NCBI RefSeq assembly: GCF_964019385.1
Contig: NC_088654.1
Span: forward strand, 28,529,407-28,593,406
Direction of reading: 5' to 3'
Source: Sycon ciliatum
Taxonomy: Eukaryota; Porifera; Calcarea; Leucosolenida; Sycettidae
Length of the DNA stretch: 64,000 nt
Shown here: piece by piece, positions 11,521 to 21,510 of the stretch
Numbering within the stretch: the stretch's first letter is position 1
Layout of the letters: every line of letters begins with the position of its first letter
Program-made: the position numbers and the translations under genes
The notes under the pieces: generated by a model
Database searches by the model: none
What the model was told of the DNA's origin: nothing
Seen by the model: only the letters and a program-made list of their open reading frames with translations

Positions 11521-12468
11521 ATGTTGCTGATTCACCATGGCTGGTCACTGCTACTCTCATTAGCCATTGTGCTGCCATGTTACTGTGTAGCCCTACCAGT
11601 GAAAGACGTCCATGGCTCCACAACACGTGATGCCCAGGAGACAGTGGCCACGGCATTGGACGAGTCATCGGTTGAACACAGACGAGCTGAGCGCAGCATT
11701 GGTCGTGGTCCACTGGTACGTCAAAGTCCGCATGCCGAGCATCGTCAGAAAGGCAAGTTGGCCTTTCTCCCACCACTGATCCATGACAACGTTATTGATG
11801 AAGTTCTCCAAACTCCCGTAGACAGCAGCGGAGATGGGCCAGACGTACTCGACACACACGCAGTCTCCTGGTTTGAAAACGCGGATTCGTTTGGAGGATT
11901 TCTGGACATCCCACCTGTCACTGAAATCGACATTCCGCAGCCAAGTGAGCCAGAGCAGCCCACGGCAGCAGCAGCAGCGGCTACTACAGAAGTAGCTACC
12001 ACAGAAGCGGCTACCAAAACAGCGGCTAGCACAACAGCGGCTACTGCAAAAGCCGCTACTGCAGCGACAACAACGACTACTCCTCCGGCCATGGATATGA
12101 CTACCCCACCGGCCATGGAGATCAAGGCACCAATGCATCACCAGATGGGCCAAGCAGCGTCTTGTCGCAGAGAGCTGGCTTCCGTCAGTGTGGAAGGCGA
12201 CGGTTGTCGCAAGGCCATGTCTATTGGTGTCTGTAAGGGAACGTGCATGCATACACCGAGAACCAAGAGACGACATCCGTATGTGCTGTATTTCTGCCAG
12301 TCCTGCGAGCCCACAACCACCAAGATAATCGAGGTGGCCATGAACGATCGCTATTGTCAGTCTCAACGTGGCAGGCTGGTGACGGAGAGAGGAGATCGAA
12401 ACAAAACTTTCAACAGTATTTATGTACCCAGTGCACTGAGCTGTTCATGCCGTCCGTATTCCCTATAG
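11521..12468 (+). CDS. Secreted cystine-knot (CTCK-like) protein 1
   Basis: 315-residue secreted protein encoded in one coding exon (11516 onward, acceptor TGTAG). The ATG at 11521 is chosen because it directly follows the acceptor and is conserved in the paralogue. Residues 1-24 are a signal peptide (SLLLSLAIVLPCYCVALP). The middle holds an Ala/Thr-rich, mucin-like linker (about residues 155-205). The C-terminal ~100 residues have a cystine-knot pattern: SC, then C, GVCKGTC (the C-X-G-X-C ring signature), CQSC, YC and a final CSC, as in DAN, bursicon or glycoprotein-hormone-like ligands. Such proteins act as extracellular signals or antagonists; the specific role is unknown. A paralogue lies at 21511-22041 on the other strand. 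Confidence 0.8.
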   Translation: MLLIHHGWSLLLSLAIVLPCYCVALPVKDVHGSTTRDAQETVATALDESSVEHRRAERSIGRGPLVRQSPHAEHRQKGKLAFLPPLIHDNVIDEVLQTPVDSSGDGPDVLDTHAVSWFENADSFGGFLDIPPVTEIDIPQPSEPEQPTAAAAAATTEVATTEAATKTAASTTAATAKAATAATTTTTPPAMDMTTPPAMEIKAPMHHQMGQAASCRRELASVSVEGDGCRKAMSIGVCKGTCMHTPRTKRRHPYVLYFCQSCEPTTTKIIEVAMNDRYCQSQRGRLVTERGDRNKTFNSIYVPSALSCSCRPYSL

Positions 12469-12964
12469 ATGTATTTCTCTTTCACCTACTACATCAGGGA
12501 TATGCACACGTCATGTACATGACTTTATTGTATTACTTACAATCACCAAATTTCCCAATAGACGACAAGCCAGCAGTCCAGGACTGACGAATTGTCCGCA
12601 ATTGCCATCATCGCTGCTGGTATCATTATTGTACTGGCCCGGTATTTAGTTTTGACAACAAAACATGGCGGAACGTCCACGCTATTTCCTGCAATCCTAG
12701 TATTCTTTGACATCCTACATGTACATGATATTATCCTTATTCTATATCCCACAAGTTATCATTATTTGTGGATATCACATTTTTACAAGCAGTGATTCGA
12801 TGATTATGACGTCATTGACCATGGTACCGTATACAATCTTACGTCATCGTGATGATCATCTTGAGTAGTAAAATTATGAATTCACATTTCCATAGAAAAA
12901 GGATTCTGTTCTACTGAAGCCTGCTCGGTTACAATGGTTACCCGTTGTGATGGCTCGTCCGTAC

Positions 12965-13321
12965 TACCGTACTGGCAATATATATGATCGCAGTGAGGCC
13001 ATGAAGCGTTGCATTGGCACATGTTTACCGCACGCAGGGCGTTAAATGCAAAGTCGCACAGGAGCCGTTACACAGGTTTCTATTGCCGCAGTCCTTTTTT
13101 TGCTATTGCATGACTTCCTGCTGCGTCCAGTTTTGAACTTTTCACCGCGCGGTACACGTGCTTTCACAGTTTTCAGCCTTTTTTGCAATGAAAAGATCGC
13201 CGCACCCCGCCGGACGCGCGTTACGAACGCAACGAAAATTTGTCGCACTAGCCTGGTCGCGCGTTACGCCGCACCCCCCTGCGTTACGCGTTACGCGGCA
13301 ACACATATTGCCAGTACGGTA
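12965..13321 (+). mobile_element. 357-bp MITE, TIR TACCGTACTGGCAATAT
   Basis: Inverted ends TACCGTACTGGCAATAT and ATATTGCCAGTACGGTA. The right part is rich in GCGTTACG words. A second copy spans 40267-44298 but is interrupted by about 3.65 kb of nested insertions, which shows this copy to be the uninterrupted form. 12469-12964 holds nothing recognisable. Confidence 0.85.
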
Positions 13322-13398
13322 GTCAACTACGTCATGTAACAGTGATGGATATCTCAGGATGGATATCTCAGGAAACATATGTACATATATGATTGCTG

Positions 13399-13440
13399 CT
13401 GTCTGATGATCGGTTAAAACCGTGAAACACAGAGTTACAG
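13399..13440 (+). ncRNA. Degenerate hammerhead-like motif (family 2)
   Basis: Stem I CTGT (13399-13402)/ACAG (13437-13440), core CTGATGA (13403-13409), strong stem II CGGTT/AACCG, GAAA (13424-13427), seven stem-III bases and a U-U cleavage position. The stem II base next to the core is T.T rather than G-C and stem III is poorly paired, so activity is doubtful. Same spacing and GAGTWACAG end as at 22874-22913. Confidence 0.35.
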
Positions 13441-13488
13441 ACGAAACGCTTTTGATCCCTCTCAAGTGTGTGTATAATTGTATTCGAT

Positions 13489-13532
13489 CTGCGGACAGAA
13501 CTGTTTCGTCCGTTGTTGTCTCGTCAGCAGAG
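13489..13532 (-). ncRNA. Hammerhead-like ribozyme (family 3), stem II mutated
   Basis: On the minus strand: stem I CTCTG/CGCAG with one mismatch, core CTGACGA (allowed CUGANGA), stem II of 13 nt with mutated pairs, GAAA, stem III CAG/CTG, and canonical GUC cleavage site. The 3' half (GAAACAG..CTGTCCGCAGAT) matches the minus strand at 60797-60817. Probably a decayed copy of a real ribozyme. Confidence 0.5.
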
Positions 13533-14213
13533 TCATAGAGAGAAACTCATGCCCAACCTGATAGCAGTGAAACACTCATTTTAATTTCCAAAGCCAGACC
13601 AGGCCCGACGTGCGTGCTGGTACATGTCATGTACCTTGCCAGGCCTACGAGTGTGTAAGGATATCCTTGCTAATAAGTTGCTATGCCTAGCTAGCAATAC
13701 AATCATGTACTAGTACTTACAAGTAACTGGTCTCGTCATCGTCCAGTAACAATCGACATTCTTTGTTCCGTTGGGACTGTAGCTTTTGCTCGTTTTCGTT
13801 GCGCTTGCCTTCCCCTCTTTGGTCTTTCCATAACCTTGAACCTTCCAAGTTGGAAGGCTGTCGGTTAGCGCTACGGAGGTGTGTTGAAGTTAGGTGTCAG
13901 GACGTCGAATGTCTCAGTACTCTGTCAGTTTTGTGAATAGTTATTGCACTTTCTGACTGTATATAGTATCATGTTACAGTGATGGAGAGTTACTCTAAAC
14001 TCGTATCCATATGTCCTTTTCTCTTTTACATTTATTTATGGCTCAATATCCGAGTTTCAAGTAACAATAATATTATTATTCCCGTAGCTATGCAGAAGAC
14101 GTTACTTCAGTAACGTCTGGCGCTAGCCAGGGTCCACACAGCTTTAATTTGGTATTTGTTTGTTTGTGTGTTTGTTTGTTTGTGTCACGCCTGGCGCTAT
14201 CCGTATCTGACGG

Positions 14214-14668
14214 CAAAAAAGCATGGGATGTTATAAATTTTTCAATTCTCCTATTTTTTTCAGGCATATCCTGGGATTCGAACCCGCACTATCGCCCTAC
14301 ATGCATTCCTCCATACACTTCGCATTCATACCCATTCTTCCAAGTTGCTTCACGTTATTATCTTGCGTTTGAAAGCCCTATTTGAATATTGCGGGCAGCT
14401 AGACGGTGTCGTATTACCCTCGATCGTACCTGTCCCGTACCTATCCCTACCGTACCGTGCCATCAAAGACGGCTGGCCACAATGCATATTCAAATAGGGC
14501 TTTCAAATGCAAGATCACAATGTGAAACAACTTGGAAGAATTAGTATGTATGCGAAGTGTATCTGGGGATGCATGCAGGGCGCGCGATAGTGCGGGTTCG
14601 AATCCCAGGTAATGTCTAAAAAAAAAGGATTTTTTAAAGAATTTATAAAATCCCTATGCTTTTTTTTG
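14214..14668 (+). mobile_element. Foldback element with tRNA-like box in both arms
   Basis: Two inverted arms of roughly 180-190 bp (about 14214-14395 and 14475-14668) flank a 90-bp centre. Each arm contains GCGGGTTCGAATCCCA (a tRNA B-box-like word) in opposite orientation, and AAATAGGGCTTTCAAA near the centre. Either two inverted SINE copies or one foldback element built on a tRNA-derived sequence. 13540-14210 is otherwise unremarkable. Confidence 0.7.
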
Positions 14669-14932
14669 TCTAGGTCATCAAGGCAAAAAAGCATAGCGTA
14701 GGGCCCTGGCCTGAGCTTCCAAGCTCTCTCGTATAGTTTCCTCGGGGATAAGAGTGCGATAACACTTCTGAAGTATCAGTATGAAAAAGGACATACGTCA
14801 TACTCTTGAATAACATCTTCTGGAAACGGTTTGACTGGTATACTGTTACAAGCCTTCTCGTGACGTCAGGTGAACTACATGCAAAAACAAGCGCTGAGGA
14901 CCGTTGGCCATTCACAACGTTGTTCAGCACCT

Positions 14933-15230
14933 CCATGAGCGACACTAACTCACGCTGCTATGTTCACGAGGTGTTTGTCGCGCTGGAAACGGAGCGTCTC
15001 TGTAGGTTTGTATCCCTGGTGACGTTTGTGCCTGGAGATCACTATATAAGTGGTGCTCTTCAGGCACAATCTTCCTCAGCCTATTCAAGCTCAACTGATG
15101 AGGGGTGAATTCCCCGAAACACTGTGTATTGAGCAGGGAGTAGTGCTTTCTTGCAGGTTTGCCGAGTCGAAGGTTCGATGGACTTCTCGTGTGCTCTGGA
15201 TGGCAGTCGTGAGTCAGTCAAGTGAGAATT
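14933..15230 (+). repeat. Hammerhead-bearing repeat, copy 1
   Basis: Roughly 300-bp repeat starting GAGCGACACTAACTCACGCT and ending GAGTCAGTCAAGTG, also at 54528-54845 (full) and 54175-54360 (5' truncated). It contains a TATA-like ACTATATAAG about 45 bp before the ribozyme and the complete hammerhead at 15089-15134. It abuts the 5' region of the two-ORF LINE (15.24-15.42 kb). Confidence 0.85.
15089..15134 (+). ncRNA. Type I hammerhead ribozyme, copy 1
   Basis: Stem I GCTCAA (15089-15094) pairs with TTGAGC (15129-15134). Core CTGATGA at 15095-15101, stem II GGGG-TGAATT-CCCC, GAAA at 15116-15119. Stem III is very short: A-U, C-G, A-U with triloop CTG. The cleavage site is GUA, after 15128. All core bases are intact. 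The short stem III is like hammerheads of Penelope-like elements and retrozymes, which cut best as dimers. Confidence 0.8.
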
Positions 15231-15419
15231 CAAGTAAAAGGAGTCACTCGTTTTGAACGGTTTGAGTTTTTTGAGCTCCGTAGGTTTTCGTCGTTTTTTT
15301 CGCAGCCCACCCGGCATCAGGCCGGAGTGGAGCCCTTAGGAGACGTAGTGTAGAATCGTAGCTTAGTGTAGAGTAGGTGATATTTTGAGTAGCTGTCACA
15401 CCCTGACCTACTCTCCGCC

Positions 15420-16793
15420 ATGGACGAGCTGGCAGGTGAACCCCTGAGACTTCTGTGCAGTCTCCCAGGCATCGAAGCCAATGTCATCAGCTTGATCCAG
15501 CAATTGTCGTCGTATGTTAGTGAGTCTAGAGATAGAGAGGAGCGCGTGAAACGGCGTGTGGATGAGCTATGTGCACACGTTTCGGAGTTACGAGGCGAAC
15601 TGAGCTCCTTGAGGCAGTCCGCCATTGCCCCCATGCATGTCGACCAACAGCAACAAAAAGGCGAGGAGGTCAAGGAGAGTGCAGCTAGTAGTACGAATAG
15701 TACCCGTACGCTAACTGGAAAGTCTAAGCCGCGCGCAAATAGTGAAAAAAAGTCAAAGCAGCAGGCAGAACACGTGGGAACGCACACTGAACCCCGTACC
15801 CGTAGCGCTGCCACACCCTGGCACGCAGGCAAGACCGTGCCCTCAGTGGACACGGAAACGGAGTACAAGGATAAAGCAAACCCGGTATGTACTACAAACC
15901 ACAGTCCAAAGGTCGCAGACACACAGACAAACACTGTGGGTTCGCAGCACGTTCCACCACTACCTGTGGATGATGACTCATGGCAACTAGTCTCTTCTGT
16001 CTCCCCTCGCCTTAGCGTCAGGCGTGGGGTCATTTGGATTGGAAACCTGCGCCCAGCTATTAGCATTGAGCAACTGGAATCCTTTATCCAACAACGTGCC
16101 CTGACAGCCAATCAGCAGCTCACGATATTTAGTAGCAAACTGATCAGCAAGGCTGATGGCAAGGTCGGTGCTCGTGTGACGATCAGCCGAGCCTCAGTTG
16201 AAGCCCTCACACAGCCAAACTTCTGGCCCAGGCCTGTTTATGCACGCCCATGGGTCTTTCGTGATGACCAGAGAAACGCAGCAGACAAGCAACAACAGGA
16301 GCAACAGCAGAAGACACAGGAAAATCAGCACCAGGAATCTACACTAAGTCTTGAACAGAGAAACACAGCAGACCAGCAGCAACAGCAGAAGAAACGGCAG
16401 GAGGAGCACCAGAAGACACAGGAAAATCAGCATCAGGAATCTACACCTGAAGAGCACCAGCATTTGCAGACAGAACAGCAGAACCTGCATACTGCATCTA
16501 GTGACAGCCAATGCCCTGCGTCCAGTGACAGCCAATGCCCTGCGTCTAATGACAGCCAATGCCCTGCGTCCAGTGACAGCCAATGCCCTGCGTCTAATGA
16601 CAGCCAAAGCCCTGCATCTAGTGATGTCCACCAGGACAGTGGCCAGCACCAGCCCAAGCTTCAAGATACGTCAACTACGTCTGCTCCAGCCAAAGCCACG
16701 CCACCTCGCCCTGGAAAGCGTCATGCAGAAGATTCCCCTGGATCCATGTCGGGAATACCATGCAAAATGCAACCTTCATCTAGCTCTCAATGA
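15420..16793 (+). CDS. LINE ORF1 protein (RNA-binding-like, coiled coil)
   Basis: 457-residue first ORF of a two-ORF LINE. The N-terminal 70 residues are predicted helical (VKRRVDELCAHVSELRGEL), suitable for coiled-coil trimerisation. Residues about 200-280 (VIWIGNLRPAISIEQLESF to VYARPWVF) look like an RRM-type fold. A Gln-rich stretch and five repeats of SSDSQCPA follow near residues 360-405. ORF1 proteins of LINEs coat the element RNA. Its stop overlaps the ORF2 start as ATGA (16790-16793), the arrangement used for termination-reinitiation. The 5' UTR is probably 15240-15419. The ORF itself is intact. Confidence 0.75.
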   Translation: MDELAGEPLRLLCSLPGIEANVISLIQQLSSYVSESRDREERVKRRVDELCAHVSELRGELSSLRQSAIAPMHVDQQQQKGEEVKESAASSTNSTRTLTGKSKPRANSEKKSKQQAEHVGTHTEPRTRSAATPWHAGKTVPSVDTETEYKDKANPVCTTNHSPKVADTQTNTVGSQHVPPLPVDDDSWQLVSSVSPRLSVRRGVIWIGNLRPAISIEQLESFIQQRALTANQQLTIFSSKLISKADGKVGARVTISRASVEALTQPNFWPRPVYARPWVFRDDQRNAADKQQQEQQQKTQENQHQESTLSLEQRNTADQQQQQKKRQEEHQKTQENQHQESTPEEHQHLQTEQQNLHTASSDSQCPASSDSQCPASNDSQCPASSDSQCPASNDSQSPASSDVHQDSGQHQPKLQDTSTTSAPAKATPPRPGKRHAEDSPGSMSGIPCKMQPSSSSQ

Positions 16794-19264
16794 GTAAGCT
16801 AAATCCAGTTGCGCGGGAGTTCTACCCTCAGGCTGCTACCGTATCTCTTAACAGACTGCCACAATCTCATTCAACACATACCACCATTGGATTCCTTAAC
16901 ATCTGCAGCCTGCGCTACAAGATAGACACGCTGTCCGCTCTGATTAGGGAAAGGACATGGGATGTTGTTGGGATTGCGGAGACATGGCTGGACGCGTCTA
17001 TAGCTGATGGAGAAGTGAACATTGAAGGATACAGTTTGGTGAGAAATGACCGAAAGGGGAGAAAAGGAGGTGGCGTCTGTATTTTTTACCGGTCCTACTT
17101 GCCCATCAAACCACGGCCGGATCTCAACCAAGGGGACACGGAGGTAGTGTGGGTTGAGCTAAATGGAAAGGCAGGCAATCACTTAATTGGCTGCATATAC
17201 CGACCACCAGATGCGCCAGTCTCCTACTGGTCCACCCTTGAGGCATCGCTGCATCAAGCTGCTATGGTTACCTCAGCCGTCACATTGATGGGTGACTTCA
17301 ATGTCAATATCTCGCATTCCCAGCCATAGCATGCCCAGCCCCTTCTGGATCTCTGTGGTGCATATGGCCTCACTAATATCGTCCACTCCGTTACGCGAGT
17401 CTCACCTCGGAGTCCAGCTGGCACTACTATTGACCTGATACTGACTACAGAGGATAAGGATTTGCATGATTGCCGAGTCCTGCCGCTTACACTCAGTGAC
17501 CACTTTGGAGTTGAAGCAACCTTCAATGCAAGACATGCCCGGCCAGACATCCCCAAGCAGCGTGTGCGTCGCCGTTTAGATAACATTGACTTGGTTGCCT
17601 TCCGACTTGACCTAGCTGCTGCTGAACTTCATGTGTACCCACCAGACTCTGATGTGCAAGCCATGTGGGACCACTGGCATCAACGATTCCTTTCTGTCCT
17701 CGACAGGCATGCGCCATTGCAGCAATGCAAGATTAAGACAGGCAAGCTCCATCCTCTATGGTCTGACAGAGAGCTATACAAGATAAACCAGCTGAAGCGT
17801 CGCCTGCATCGAAAGTGGCTTGCTGACAAAGCCAACTCTGAAGCTCACGCAGCATATAGACGTGCCCGCTCGGTTGCTGCGAATACAAACAGGTGCAAAC
17901 GCAACCAGTACTTCCAAAGTCAGTGCCAAGATAATTGCCAGAACCCACGCAAGTTATGGTCAGTCCTAAATACTGTGACTGGACGCAAGAGACAATCAAT
18001 CCAGCCGACATGCGACATCGAACATGTTGCGTCCACGTTTGGCAAGGTAGTCTCTGATGATGCTCGACCTTCAGTTCTCTCTATGCCTCAGGGACCACAG
18101 CCTCGGTCTGCCCTGACCTCATTCCAACATGTGCGTGCCTGCGATGCTGAACAGCTTTTGAAGCGCATCGACCCGCGCAAAGCAACTGGGAGCGACGGCA
18201 TCCCAGGCTTACTTCTAAAGTACTGTGCCGACCTGCTAGCACCATCAGTTGCAGCACTTTTCAATGCGTCCCTGACCTCCGGCACTGTACCCGCTGGCTT
18301 TAAGCGTGCGTATGTGACCCCATTGCACAAGGCTGGCGATCCATCTGTCGCCAACAATTTCCGTCCTGTGTCCCTGCTCCCAATTCTCTCGAAGCTGCTA
18401 GAGAAGGTGGTGCAGAAGGCACTTGTCACCTTTCTGGATATGGCTGGTTCTCTGCCCAGCACACAGTTTGCATTCCGGACAGGACATTCCACGGAGGATG
18501 CCCTTGTGCTGATGGTAAACAGGATCCTCGCCTCAAGAGACCGCCGCATGTTCACGGGTGTGGTCCTCCTGGATATGTCGAAGGCGTTCGACAAGGTTCG
18601 CCACCAGCAACTAGTCGAAGATCTCTTCTGTGTGGGCGTCACTGGAACAGCGCTCCAGTGGCTCATGTCATACTTGTCTGATCGCTGCCAGATTGTCCAG
18701 CTGGGATCCCAGCTTAGCACAGTGGCAGCCTGCTCCTGTGGAGTACCACAGGGGTCGGTATTAGGTCCACTGCTGTTCAGCCTTTACACCCGGGACATAC
18801 CATCTGTTGCCCAGCAAGCTGAGTCCATCCAGTTCGCAGATGACATCGCACTGACCTGCAGTCGCCCAACACAACAGGAACTGACCGCCACTCTCTCCAG
18901 AGCAGTGACATGCATTGCTGACTGGCTGAAGCAGCGAGGTTTGATCCTTAATGCATCAAAAAGTCAGGCATTGGTAGTACCGGCTGGGAAGCTAGAAGCG
19001 CAACCTGAACTGGACGTATGGTGTCATGCGACTAAGCTGCCATCTGTCTCTTCTGCTCGCTACCTCGGAGTTCACATTGACAGCGCCATGTCTTGGAACA
19101 CCCAGATGGATAGGTGCGTTGCCCGCCTCACCAAGAAAGTCGGTGTGCTGTGGCGGATGCGCCGCTGCCTCAGCATGCAAAGCCGCATCCAGTACTTCAA
19201 GTCGGTGATCATGCCTGATTTCTCATTATGGCTCCAATGCCTTCTCAGCATCGCTGGTGGGTAA
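16790..19264 (+). pseudogene. LINE ORF2: endonuclease-reverse transcriptase with stop codon and frameshift
   Basis: Starts at the ATG overlapping the ORF1 stop. An APE-type endonuclease (NICSLRYKID, AETWLD, IYRPPD, MGDFNVNIS) reaches an in-frame TAG at 17327-17329; the frame then continues (TTIDLILTT, LSDHFGVEA) into the RT: TGSDGIPGLLLKY, FRPVSLLPILSKLLEKV, LLDMSKAFDKVRHQQL, GVPQGSVLGPLLFS, catalytic FADD. At about 19225-19228 an extra T shifts the frame and causes the stop at 19264; the C-terminus resumes in the next frame. Only two lesions separate it from an intact ORF, so it is a fairly young inactive copy of the jockey/CR1 type. Confidence 0.88.
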
Positions 19265-19658
19265 GCACCTGGACCGTCTCCAAGTTCTGCAGAATCGTGC
19301 GGCTCGAGCTGTGTACGGATGCTCGCCGCGCACCTCTGCCAGAAACCTGCTAGTCCAACTCGGCGCCTACCGTGTCCGGGAGATCTTCATCCAGAAGCTC
19401 ATCTTCCTGGTTTGGCGCTGCCGCTACTCCCGTGCTAGCCCCACACTGCAAGTGCTGTTGCTACCAACCAGTGGCGCTCCTACTCGGCTGCAATTATCTA
19501 TGGGTCTAAGACCACCGCCAATCCGCACTGAGCTGGGTAAGGGTTGTCTCGCGTTCCAAGGAGCTAGGCTCTGGAATGCGTTGCCCAGCGAGGTGCGGGC
19601 CATACCGCACCCGGCCCAATTTCGCACTGCTGCTGTTCCACACAGCATGAACCCTTGA
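19229..19658 (+). pseudogene. LINE ORF2 C-terminal part after frameshift
   Basis: Reads on from the RT as YGSNAFSASLVGKHLDRLQV, then LQNRAARAVYGCSPRTSARN and a final RLWNALPSEVRA, the WN-LP motif found near the C-terminus of jockey/CR1-like ORF2 proteins. Stop at 19656-19658. Confidence 0.8.
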
Positions 19659-19845
19659 GGTCAGACGGATCACTATCGCCATATTTTCATTATATGCCTG
19701 CCTGTTGGCCTGCCTGCCCGTCTCTCTCCCTGTTCTCTGACAACTTGCTTGTTAATTCGTGCGGTTGTTTTCAGACGTAAAGCCCTGCTGTAGAGGTCTC
19801 AGCCCTCATTTGTTAGTCTCTCTCTCTCTGTCTCTCTCTCGCTCT

Positions 19846-19937
<92 letters not shown>

Positions 19938-20188
19938 TGGTGGACAAAAATATCTCTGGCGTTGATTGCTTTCTTGCTTCGACTTCTGCCGCGCCTTTGT
20001 TCTCGTACTCCCCTTTATGTACAAGTGTTGTGCAGACCCTCCCTTAATATAGTCTGTCTCATTTTGTCCTGAGATGTTTTGATGCATAGTGATTATGACG
20101 CTCATCATTCGCTCCCTTGTCACTGGACAGTTCTGTCCGTTTGGTTTTAGCGAATTCAAATAAAGAAAACAACAACAAAAACAACAAG
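19659..20188 (+). repeat. LINE 3' UTR with (CT)n and AAC-rich tail
   Basis: Contains a long (CT)n microsatellite (about 19816-19931). It ends near an AATAAA (20158-20163) followed by an AAC/A-rich tail (20164-20188), consistent with the 3' end of the element. 20190-20520 shows nothing recognisable. Confidence 0.65.
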
Positions 20189-20524
20189 TCGGCAGGAAAC
20201 CCCCCGAGCTCCCATGTAGTGAGCAACACACAATTCCTCTTCTTCCTTGCACTGTGTCTATTACCTCCCTATTAAGTATGTACAAGTGCATAATGGCGGA
20301 ATTGGTACGTTTCCTGTAACAATGACTCAGCACCATCGCGCCTCTCATCAAGATAATACCATATTCTAGGTAAATCTTGAGAACTATCATTATTAAAATT
20401 TTATAGGCGAGAAACCTTTTGGCCTTAAACTTGGTTCATTGCCTCTTCATCTGAGTTTACTGTAATTATTAATTTTCTTCTTCGTTCTGCTGCTGTCGAA
20501 TTATTATTTTCATTTCCCTCTCAG

Positions 20525-20654
20525 GTAACCTCCTGGATGGGCTGATCTACAGCCATTTTCCAAAGATGGATTCCTTGAAAATCCTCGACCTCCGCATTCC
20601 CAGCATCATGCGCGGACCGGGAAGCGACTTCAAACCATTCCTTTGTGAATCGTG
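20525..20654 (+). other. Candidate internal coding exon, unrecognised
   Basis: A pyrimidine-rich tract ending CCCTCTCAG precedes, and a donor CGTG|GTAAGT follows. One of the three frames is open through all 130 bp: NLLDGLIYSHFPKMDSLKIL, then DLRIPSIMRGPGSDFKPFLC. I do not recognise the domain. No neighbouring exon of the same gene is evident within the window, so this could be an exon of a large gene or chance. Confidence 0.4.
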
Positions 20655-20747
20655 GTAAGTGAAGCATAGCGCCAGGTATCCAGGGCATAGCAATGATTTT
20701 TACGCTCCTTCCTGAGATATTAATGATACTACTCTTTTTATTACGGG

Positions 20748-21016
20748 ACAGTAAATCCTGTCAAGGCGACCACTCGGATAAGGCGACCACTCGGATAAGG
20801 CGACCACTCGGATAAGGCGACCACTCGGATAAGGCGACTACTCGGATAAGGCGACCACTCGGATAAGGCGACCACCTGTCCAAGAAGACCACTGCAATCA
20901 GGACCAAGGGATGCTATTTCCAGTCAAATGACCCTGGCTAAGGAGACAGACCACTTGGTAGCAGAGACCACGTTTTGAAGGTCCCATGAGCGGTCGTCTT
21001 ATACAGGTTTCACTGT
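20748..21016 (+). mobile_element. MITE with internal 18-bp minisatellite
   Basis: Inverted ends ACAGTAAATCCTGTCAAGGC and a diverged partner ending TACAGGTTTCACTGT. Inside, AAGGCGACCACTCGGATA is repeated about six times (20761-20870). No coding capacity. 21017-21510 is otherwise unremarkable. Confidence 0.7.
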
Positions 21017-21510
21017 ACTACCGGTAATGGAAAGTAGCCCTTGGCAGGCAATGCGGGAAAATCGGCAGAATGTTGTAGTGTTTCTCGTATGTGTTCTGCA
21101 CGTTTGGCATGTGGATACAGAAATGGAGCAGATTTCAAGGAAGTGCCTGCCATAAGGTTCCATCAATTTCTCTGCTTTTCAAGCAGAATCTGCAAAATTT
21201 TCGACCACTAAGGGCTCCCGGACAAGCCATCACAACTCATAACATTGCAGACTTCTGTAGAAACAATAGCATAATATAAGTGTCAACAAATCGCTGCAAG
21301 TTCTGAAAGAATAAAATTGATATTCATTGGTTTAAATTGATAGTAATATCTTGGAGGGGATAGCGAAGAATAAAATCTTGTGGTGACCACTTGCACTGAT
21401 CTCTCAAGTAGGTAATTTCTACCATTCAAAAGTGATGATGGCAAAAGGTGAGAATCTGTTGTTCACAACCGGTGTATTTCTTCAGTGAAATTGGTGATTG
21501 AGAAATAATT

